Positions 58,540 through 64,000 of a stretch of 64,000 nt of DNA are shown here, piece by piece (the stretch's first letter is position 1; each line of letters opens with the position of its first letter). The position numbers and the translations under genes were made by a program. The stretch comes from Rhodospirillaceae bacterium. GTDB lineage: Bacteria > Pseudomonadota > Alphaproteobacteria > Bin65. The notes under the pieces are model-generated. The model searched no databases, had not been told where the DNA came from, and was given only the letters and a program-made list of their open reading frames with translations. Location: assembly GCA_028819475.1 (NCBI GenBank), contig JAPPLJ010000036.1, positions 1-64,000 of the forward strand, written 5' to 3'.

Positions 58540-59811
58540 ATGAACGTCCTCGTCGTCGGCGGGGGCGGGCGCGAGCATGCGCTGTGCTGGAAGCTCGCCG
58601 CTTCGCCCCTGTGTTCCCGACTCTATTGCGCGCCGGGCAACGCCGGGATCGCGCAGGAGGCGGCCTGCCTCGATGTCGGCGCGGAGGACGTCGACGGCAT
58701 CGTCGCCGCGGCGCAGGAAAACGCCATCGACTTCGTCGTCGTCGGACCCGAAGCGCCGCTGTGCGCCGGGCTGGTCGACCGGCTGGAGGCCGCCGGCATC
58801 GCCGCCTTCGGCCCGACCGCCGACGCCGCCATCCTCGAAGGCTCCAAGGCCTTCATGAAGGACCTGTGCGCCCGCTACGGCATCCCGACCGCGGCCTACC
58901 GCCGGTTCACCGACGCCGCCGAAGCGCGGGCCTGGATCGCCGAACGGGGCGCGCCCATCGTCGTCAAGGCATCCGGCCTCGCCGCCGGCAAGGGGGTGAT
59001 CGTCGCGCAGACCGTCGCCGAGGCCCAGGCGGCGGCCGGCGCCATGCTGGACGAGGGCGCCTTCGGCGCGGCCGGCGCCGAGATCGTCGTGGAGGACTGC
59101 CTCGAAGGCGAGGAAGCGAGCATTCTCGCCCTGGTGGACGGCGCGCATTTCGTGCTGCTGCCCTCGGCGCAGGACCACAAGGCGGTCGGCGAGGGCGACA
59201 CCGGGCCGAACACCGGCGGCATGGGCGCCTATTCGCCGGCGCCCGTCGTGACCGAGGAACTGGCCGAACGCATCCGCGCGGAGATCGTCGCACCCACGGT
59301 CGCCGCGATGGCGGCGGAAGGCCGGCCCTTCAAGGGCGTGCTCTACGCCGGCCTGATGATCGGGCCGGACGGGCCGAAGGTGCTGGAGTTCAACACCCGC
59401 TTCGGCGATCCGGAATGCCAGCCGCTGATGATGCGCCTGATGTCGGACCTGCTGCCCGCCCTGATCGCGGCGCGGGACGGCGAGCTGAAGGATTTCGACC
59501 TGCGCTGGTACGACGAGCCGGCGCTGACGGTCGTGCTGGCGGCCGAGGGCTATCCGGGCGCCTATGGGAAGGGCTCGGAAATCCGCGGCCTCGACGCGCT
59601 GACCGGCGATCCGGACACGGTCGTCTTCCACGCCGGCACGACGGCCGACGGCGACCGCATCCTGGCGACGGGCGGGCGGGTGCTGGGCGTGACCGCGATG
59701 GCGCCGACCGTCGCCGAAGCGCAGGCCAGGGCCTATGCCGCCGTCGACGCCATCGACTGGCCCGAAGGCTTCTGCCGCCGCGACATCGGCTGGCGCGCGG
59801 TGGCGGAGTAG
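58540..59811 (+). CDS. purD: Phosphoribosylamine-glycine ligase
   Basis: This 423-aa ATP-grasp enzyme forms GAR from phosphoribosylamine, glycine and ATP in purine synthesis. Family signatures are '[19 protein letters not shown]', '[17 protein letters not shown]', '[19 protein letters not shown]', '[31 protein letters not shown]' and '[19 protein letters not shown]'. It is monofunctional, as usual in bacteria. Confidence 0.97.
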   Translation: MNVLVVGGGGREHALCWKLAASPLCSRLYCAPGNAGIAQEAACLDVGAEDVDGIVAAAQENAIDFVVVGPEAPLCAGLVDRLEAAGIAAFGPTADAAILEGSKAFMKDLCARYGIPTAAYRRFTDAAEARAWIAERGAPIVVKASGLAAGKGVIVAQTVAEAQAAAGAMLDEGAFGAAGAEIVVEDCLEGEEASILALVDGAHFVLLPSAQDHKAVGEGDTGPNTGGMGAYSPAPVVTEELAERIRAEIVAPTVAAMAAEGRPFKGVLYAGLMIGPDGPKVLEFNTRFGDPECQPLMMRLMSDLLPALIAARDGELKDFDLRWYDEPALTVVLAAEGYPGAYGKGSEIRGLDALTGDPDTVVFHAGTTADGDRILATGGRVLGVTAMAPTVAEAQARAYAAVDAIDWPEGFCRRDIGWRAVAE

Positions 59812-59828
59812 GGCGGCGGGGCAGGGCT

Positions 59829-60422
59829 TTGGGCAAGACGATCGAGTTCTACTGGGAGGTCGGCAGCACCAACAGCTATTTCGCGCTCCACCTGCTCCGG
59901 CCCATCGCCGAACGCCACGGGGCGGCGATCCGCTACATCCCGATCAATCTCGGCCACGTCTTCCGGCATCACAACTACGTCCTGATGGACGAGCCGGAGG
60001 CCAAGATCGCCAACCGCATCCGCGATCTGGAGCGCTGGGCCGAGCACTACCGGCTGCCGTTCCGCTTCCCGACCGTCTTTCCGATCAAGACCAGCCGGGC
60101 CCTGCGCGGCGCCATCGCCATGCGCAGGTGGGGCCGGGAGGTCGAGTACATCGACGCGATCTTCGCCGCCTACTGGGAGCGCGACGACGCCTCGATCCAG
60201 CACTATGCCGGCCTGCGTCCGATCGCGGCATCGCTCGGCGTCGACCCGGACGACTTCGAGGCCGCCGCGGAAAGCGACGAGATCCGCGCCGCCCTGATCG
60301 CAGCGACCGACGGCGCACTGGCCCGCGGCGTATTCGGCGCGCCGACCATGATCGTCGGCGGCGAAATCTTCTGGGGCAAGGACCGGATGGATTTCGTCGA
60401 GCGGGAACTGGCGAAAGGCTGA
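59829..60422 (+). CDS. 2-hydroxychromene-2-carboxylate isomerase-like (DsbA family)
   Basis: This 197-aa thioredoxin-fold protein of the DsbA/kappa-GST group has 'FYWEVGSTNSYFALHLLRPIAERHGA' (the Ser near the N-terminus takes the redox-Cys position), 'FPIKTSRALRGAIAMRRWG' and 'GALARGVFGAPTMIVGGEIFWGKDRMDFVERELA'. Characterised members isomerise 2-hydroxychromene-2-carboxylate in naphthalene catabolism using glutathione; many genomic homologues have other or unknown substrates. The start is TTG 59829, with a GGCAGG site just upstream, 17 bp after purD. Confidence 0.87.
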   Translation: MGKTIEFYWEVGSTNSYFALHLLRPIAERHGAAIRYIPINLGHVFRHHNYVLMDEPEAKIANRIRDLERWAEHYRLPFRFPTVFPIKTSRALRGAIAMRRWGREVEYIDAIFAAYWERDDASIQHYAGLRPIAASLGVDPDDFEAAAESDEIRAALIAATDGALARGVFGAPTMIVGGEIFWGKDRMDFVERELAKG

Positions 60423-60493
60423 ACGGGTGCGCCGCGCGGCAACGGTCTCTCGCCGTGATTCCGGCCGGAGCGGCCGTCGCTGCTCTTCCCAAC

Positions 60494-60615
60494 CCGTCAT
60501 TTCGACCGAGCACCGCGAGCGGAGAAATCTTTCCGGCACGGCGCTCCGGTCCCGGCACCGCGCGTGAAAGATATCTCCGCTCCACGGCCCTGCGGGCCGC
60601 TCCGGTCGATATGAC
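60494..60615. repeat. TIR-bounded intergenic element, copy 2
   Basis: Ends are CGTCATTTCGACCG and CGGTCGATATGACC; the internal inverted pair is GGAGAAATCTTT / AAAGATATCTCC. It is the same element as 57736-57873 and 62143-62295, and lies immediately upstream of the terminase-like gene's promoter region. Confidence 0.87.
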
Positions 60616-60649
60616 CGGTCGGATTGATTGGAATTAATGAACATTATGC

Positions 60650-60677
60650 TTGCAATTCTCGTCTATATTCCTATATT
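60650..60677 (+). promoter_or_regulatory. Promoter of terminase-like gene
   Basis: TTGCAA (60650-60655) and TATATT (60672-60677) with a 16-bp spacer sit in a strongly AT-rich island (60630-60710). This places the transcription start close to the LexA-type box at 60686-60700, an arrangement suited to repression. Confidence 0.6.
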
Positions 60678-60685
60678 CGCAAAAG

Positions 60686-60700
60686 GAACATAAATCGAAC
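60686..60700. promoter_or_regulatory. Putative LexA (SOS) box
   Basis: GAACATAAATCGAAC fits GAAC-N7-GAAC, the reverse complement of the alphaproteobacterial LexA operator GTTC-N7-GTTC. It lies 8 bp after the -10 and 14 bp before the start codon of the terminase-like gene, where bound LexA would block transcription. Match and position are seen; binding is inferred. Confidence 0.65.
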
Positions 60701-60714
60701 AAAAGGAAGCCGCC

Positions 60715-61836
60715 ATGTCCCAGCCCTTGTCCGCCGACCCGGCCGAATCCCGGCCGGAGTCGCCGCCCCATGCGCCGACCCCGGATGCGCCGCCCGCGCA
60801 CCCGCCCCTCACCCTGCGCCAGGAGGAGTTCTGCCGCCATAATGCCGCGACCGGCAACGCCGCAGGGGCGGCGCGGGACGCCGGCTATGCCGCAGGCTCG
60901 GCGCGCCAGACCGGCCACGAGCTGCTGGAGCGGCCGGCCGTCGCCGCACGGGTGCGCGCCATCCGGGCGGCGTGGCGGGCGGTCGAGCGCGAGGAGGCGC
61001 AGATCCTGCTCGGCCGGCTCGAACAGGCCTGGGACGCCGCGGTGGAAAAGGGCTCGGCGTCGCTCATGCTCCGGGTCATCAGGTTGCAGGCCGACCTGTC
61101 CGGCCTCGACCCGCGCAATGCCCACCGGCGCGCCGGCCTGTGGCCCCTGCCCGGAGAGGATGCAGTGCCCGATGCAGATGACTCCGGTGTGGCCGGCCCC
61201 ATCGCCGAGGCGGTGCGCCGGGGCCGGCACCGGACCGAGCGGGCCCTCGCCGCCCACCGGGCGAGCCGCAGGGCGCTGGAGCGGCACACGGATTTCGACG
61301 AGGCGGCCTGGCTGGCGACGGCCCAGCGCCTGCACGCCACCGTCGAGGAGCGCCGGCCCCGCCGTCCGGTTCGGATGGACCGCAGGCCCGCGCCCGCCAT
61401 GACGAATCCTGACATTTCCTTACACGGGCCCTCACATACCGCCGCGGACGCGCCGGCGACCGACAGCCCGGCGAACGCGTCGGTCCCGACGGAACATGAC
61501 ATTTCCTTGCACCGGGCCGGCCTGCGGCCGGCGGCCGCGGAGGACAACCGCAAGAGCGCCGCCGCGGAACGGGCCGCCGAGGAGTTCAGAGAGTACAGGA
61601 TCCGGGCTGACCGGGCGTATCTCAGGTGCCGCTCGGAGGACGCCGAACCCGTCTTGCCGCCCGCCGGGGAGCCCTGCCCCATCGAGCGGCGCGCCGCCGA
61701 AGAGGAGCAGGACTTTCTCAAGGGCCTCGCCCGCACCCGCCCGCGGGTGGAAAACCGGAACGCCGGGATGTATCTCGCCGAATTCAAGGAAGTGCGCCCC
61801 AGCCGCGGAGAGGAGCCGGACCACGGCGAATCCTGA
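60715..61836 (+). CDS. Orphan phage terminase small subunit-like protein
   Basis: This 373-aa protein has N-terminal ~100 residues with the terminase small-subunit (Terminase_2) helix-turn-helix region, 'LTLRQEEFCRHNAATGNAAGAARDAGYAAGSARQTGHELLERPAVAARV'. That region recognises DNA and starts packaging in phages. The rest is charged, Arg/Ala-rich and probably disordered, with two 'DISLH' repeats encoded by repeated DNA. No large terminase, portal or capsid gene is nearby, so this is a domesticated or stranded gene, not a prophage. ATG 60715 follows an AAGGAAG site and the promoter/LexA box. Confidence 0.75.
   Translation: MSQPLSADPAESRPESPPHAPTPDAPPAHPPLTLRQEEFCRHNAATGNAAGAARDAGYAAGSARQTGHELLERPAVAARVRAIRAAWRAVEREEAQILLGRLEQAWDAAVEKGSASLMLRVIRLQADLSGLDPRNAHRRAGLWPLPGEDAVPDADDSGVAGPIAEAVRRGRHRTERALAAHRASRRALERHTDFDEAAWLATAQRLHATVEERRPRRPVRMDRRPAPAMTNPDISLHGPSHTAADAPATDSPANASVPTEHDISLHRAGLRPAAAEDNRKSAAAERAAEEFREYRIRADRAYLRCRSEDAEPVLPPAGEPCPIERRAAEEEQDFLKGLARTRPRVENRNAGMYLAEFKEVRPSRGEEPDHGES
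61404..61518. repeat. Two TGACATTTCCTT direct repeats inside terminase-like gene
   Basis: TGACATTTCCTTACACGGG (61410-61428) and TGACATTTCCTTGCACCGGG (61497-61516) are in the same reading frame 87 bp apart, each encoding 'DISLH'. Related TGACATATCC / TGACAATTCC units occur just after the gene (61832-61852) and near 62086-62122. Confidence 0.7.
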
Positions 61837-61935
61837 CATATCCTGACAATTCCCAATGGTCGCATTGTTGCCCAACCGTCCCTTGCCGCCCCGGACGGAG
61901 CGACTTGCCCCGGACCGCGATCCACCCTCGATTGC

Positions 61936-62055
61936 CACCCCGGACGGAGCGCAGCGACGATCCGGGGCCCAGGGCCTGCCCTGAGCATGTCGAAGGGGCC
62001 ACAAGTCGAGGCCGTGCCGGGCGACTCTGGGCCCCGGATCGGGGTCCGGGGCGGC
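61936..62055. repeat. Inverted repeat with CCCTGAGC core
   Basis: Outer arms CCACCCCGGACGGAGCGCAG (from 61936) and the approximately complementary ATCGGGGTCCGGGGCGG (to 62055) enclose GGGGCCCA/TGGGCCCC and the CCCTGAGCATGTCGAAGGGG motif shared with 14969-15137. REP-like dispersed element. Confidence 0.7.
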
Positions 62056-62142
62056 ACTGTGTTGCGTTCGGTGCGAGCCCGAAGCCCCATGACGAATCAT
62101 TACGTTTCATGACAATTCATGACACCCGCACTGTCCTCTCCC

Positions 62143-62295
62143 CCGTCATTTCGACCGAACGAAGTGAGTGGAGAAATCTTTCCGGTTCAGCGCTTCGGAC
62201 GTTGCACCGCGCCGGAACGATATCTCCGCTCCGCCCCGGCCCCTTCGAATTCGCTCAGGGCAGGCTCCGGGCCGGGGCTCCGGTCGATATGACGG
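62143..62295. repeat. TIR-bounded intergenic element, copy 3 (with nested repeat)
   Basis: Ends are CGTCATTTCGACCG and CGGTCGATATGACG; internal GGAGAAATCTTT / CGATATCTCC. Unlike copies 1 and 2, its centre contains CCCTTCGAATTCGCTCAGGG (62241-62260), the arm of the CTTCGAC/GCCCTGAGC family, so one element appears to have inserted into or recombined with the other. Confidence 0.85.
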
Positions 62296-62337
62296 AGCAG
62301 GGAACGGAGGGCGGGCCGCCGGAACCAGGCTTCCCGG

Positions 62338-64000
62338 CTATCCGGGCTTGCGGACCCAGAACAGGTACATGCCGTCGAAGGTATCGGGATTGTCGCGCTC
62401 GAACGCCGCCCAGGCCTGGAGGTCGAGCGCCGCCGACTCGCCGTGCCCGTCATTGACACTGGCCGCGAAGGCTTCGGCGATGTGCGGGCGCACGTCCATG
62501 TGGAGGAACTCGAGTCCTTCCCCCTCCAGAAATTCGCCGATGGCCTCCAGCGTCAGCGGCGTTTCATGGGCGTGGAACAGCAGGTCGCGCACCTCGCTGA
62601 GGGTGTAGAAATCCGCCGAATCCGCGAGCCCGCGTTCGAAATCGTCCTCCGGCCCGTCGGGAGTCTGGGCGAGAATGCGGGCGCGGACCGCGCGGACCGC
62701 ATCCGGGTCGGCTCGGTCGATGCCTTCGGCGGCCAGTCGTTCGCGCAGTGCAGTCAGCCCGCGCCGGGCGGTCGCGCTGTAGAGGCCGACATACATCAGC
62801 CCGCCGGGCCGCAGCCGGTCGAGCAGGATGCGCCAGCCGGCGAACGGATCGGCCATGTGGTGCAGGACGCCGATACATTCGATCAGGTCCGCCGGCCGGT
62901 CGAACGGCGGCTCGAAGTCCGGCAGGTCGAGGATATCCGCCTGCCGGAACCGGATCGCGTCGAGGCGGTGCCGGCGCGCCTTCATGGCCGCGTAGCGCAG
63001 GCTGGCCCGGCTGAAATCGAACGCCAGCAGCCTGGCGTTCGGCGCGTAGGCCAGAGCGGCCTCGACCGCCTGCCGGCCCGTGCCGCAGCCCGCGATCAGG
63101 ATGCGCAGCGGGCCGCCGGTCCAGCCGCCGTCCGGTTGCGGCCCCCCGGACCCGCCGGCAATCCGGTCGAGAAACGCCCGCACGGCGCCGGCCAGCGGCG
63201 GCTGCACCCAGCCCCAGCGCGGGTAGGGGTTGGCCTCGTATTGCGCCGCTACGGCATCGCCGGTCCGGTCCGCGGCGGAGACGTCCGGGCCGAGATCCGC
63301 ATCGACCCGCGCCATCTCGTGCCGCTCGCGCCGGATGTTACCGGCCAGCCCGGCCAGCGCTTTCGGCAGCCGGTCGCCGTCGCCGCGGTCGTCGGCCGGA
63401 CACCAGCGTTCCGCCGGCAGGTACAGCGCCGCGGCGAAGCAGTGGGCCGGATCGGCCGGGTCCAGCCGGTCCACGGCCTTGCGCTCCGCGTCCGTAACCG
63501 GCCACACCCCTTCGTTCAGCCAGGTCTGCCGGGCCATCGCAGCGAGCAGGGCTTCGTCCTGTTCCGCCGGGTCCCGTTCCGCCGCCGGTTCGGCCATCGA
63601 TTCCAGCACCGTGCGGCGGCGCGCGACGAGCCAGGCTTCCAGGCCCGGTTCCCGGACCGGCGCCGCCTCCAGCAGGGCGGTCAGCAGGGCCGCCTCGTCC
63701 GTCCCGCGGGAGAAGGCCGGCGCTTCGCCGCGTTCGGCCAGCAGCAGGCCGGCCGCCCGGGCGAGCGGGTCGGCAGCCACCCGGTCGAGCCGCAGCGCCG
63801 CGGCCAGGCCGGCGGCGTCGACCCGCGAGAAGTTCACCGGCGTGACCGAAGCCAGGATATCCGACAGCTTGCGCGCCGATTCCGCCGAGCGCGGGTTGAG
63901 GGCGAGATGGGCGGCCAGCATCTCGATCGCCGCCATCGCATGGCCCCCGGAACCTGAATGGGCCAGCAGCACCCGGGCGAGCAGTACGGCGGCAGCGGCG
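62338..64000 (-). CDS. Class I SAM-dependent methyltransferase (N-terminus beyond window)
   Basis: At least 554 residues are visible; the frame stays open to the window edge ('VLLARVLLAHSGSGGHAMAAIEMLAAHLALNPRSAESARKLSDIL'), so the start lies outside. The N-terminal half is helical and TPR-like. The C-terminal half is a methyltransferase with motif I 'LRILIAGCGTGRQAVEAALAY', acidic loop 'LLAFDFSRASLRYAAMKAR', and 'FRQADILDL...DLIECIGVLHHMADPFAGWRILLDRLRPGGLMYVGLYS'. TPR-methyltransferase fusions of this kind are common in alphaproteobacteria; the substrate is unknown. It converges on the terminase-like gene. Confidence 0.88.
   Translation of the reverse strand, partial: AAAAVLLARVLLAHSGSGGHAMAAIEMLAAHLALNPRSAESARKLSDILASVTPVNFSRVDAAGLAAALRLDRVAADPLARAAGLLLAERGEAPAFSRGTDEAALLTALLEAAPVREPGLEAWLVARRRTVLESMAEPAAERDPAEQDEALLAAMARQTWLNEGVWPVTDAERKAVDRLDPADPAHCFAAALYLPAERWCPADDRGDGDRLPKALAGLAGNIRRERHEMARVDADLGPDVSAADRTGDAVAAQYEANPYPRWGWVQPPLAGAVRAFLDRIAGGSGGPQPDGGWTGGPLRILIAGCGTGRQAVEAALAYAPNARLLAFDFSRASLRYAAMKARRHRLDAIRFRQADILDLPDFEPPFDRPADLIECIGVLHHMADPFAGWRILLDRLRPGGLMYVGLYSATARRGLTALRERLAAEGIDRADPDAVRAVRARILAQTPDGPEDDFERGLADSADFYTLSEVRDLLFHAHETPLTLEAIGEFLEGEGLEFLHMDVRPHIAEAFAASVNDGHGESAALDLQAWAAFERDNPDTFDGMYLFWVRKPG

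Larger units (their letters stand above)
61837..62337. other. 501-bp non-coding stretch filled by nested repeats
   Basis: No gene is supported here. In order it holds: TGACATATCC/TGACAATTCC units to about 61855; an inverted element 61936-62055 whose arms contain CCGGACGGAGCGCAGCGACG and GGGCCCCGGATCGGGGTCCGG, with a CCCTGAGCATGTCGAAGGGG core; a cluster of TCATGACAATTCATGACA units (62086-62125); and the TIR-bounded element 62143-62295. It separates the terminase-like gene from the convergent methyltransferase gene. Confidence 0.7.

Noticed and set aside
60715..61836. Prophage
   Set aside because: Only the small terminase-like gene is phage-related. Neighbours are purD, an isomerase and a methyltransferase, and no capsid, portal, tail, integrase or lysis genes are present.

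Overview
The window is a GC-rich (by eye about two-thirds G+C), gene-dense chromosomal segment of an alphaproteobacterium, probably Rhodospirillales-like. Supporting signs are the cytochrome c oxidase operon in alphaproteobacterial order (ctaC-ctaD-ctaB-small protein-ctaG-ctaE-DUF983-SURF1), an alphaproteobacterial-type LexA box (GAAC-N7-GAAC), and intergenic palindromes of kinds common in this class. I saw no rRNA, tRNA, CRISPR array or transposase.

Layout. 1-4 kb: end of an Asp-Gly repeat protein, an Asp/Asn beta-hydroxylase-like oxygenase, an unidentified 518-aa protein coupled to a membrane-anchored LuxR-type regulator, and a PhyH-family dioxygenase. 4-15 kb: mmsA, an amidohydrolase, a five-gene peptide/nickel-type ABC importer, a DUF6064 membrane protein and a Tat-exported aldo/keto reductase. 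15-25 kb: an acyl-CoA dehydrogenase to FAD-oxidoreductase operon (minus strand) split by a ~7 kb cassette. The cassette holds a LysR regulator, a ureohydrolase, a spermidine/putrescine-type ABC importer and a nitrilase-superfamily amidase. It is flanked by ~0.43 kb near-identical direct repeats. 25-28 kb: thiO-thiS-thiG-thiE under a TPP riboswitch. 28-34 kb: a secreted alpha/beta hydrolase, a PcrA/UvrD helicase, an MFS transporter and a PP2C phosphatase. 34-37 kb: ring-hydroxylating dioxygenase alpha and beta subunits plus an SDR dehydrogenase. 37-41 kb: DUF3108, ribosomal protein L28, a coiled-coil small protein, a phytase-like esterase and a dienelactone hydrolase. 41-50 kb: the cox operon and an M32 carboxypeptidase. 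50-55 kb: an accessory-looking stretch with a HEPN gene pair, a nitroreductase and a two-gene unit whose large DUF4132-type protein has a markedly AT-richer 5' third. 55-64 kb: aconitase, DUF924, purD, a DsbA-family isomerase, an orphan terminase-small-subunit-like gene behind a promoter and LexA box, and a SAM methyltransferase running off the window end.

How the genes work together. The cox genes build an aa3-type oxidase with its heme and copper assembly factors. The thi genes make the thiazole half of thiamin and couple it. The cassette looks like a self-contained uptake and hydrolysis module for a guanidino or amide compound. Collapsing its flanking repeats would restore an uninterrupted acyl-CoA dehydrogenase/FAD-oxidoreductase operon, so it looks like a recent integration by single crossover.

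The most unusual items are the repeat-flanked cassette, the mosaic DUF4132 gene with its small partner, and the apparently SOS-controlled orphan terminase-like gene.
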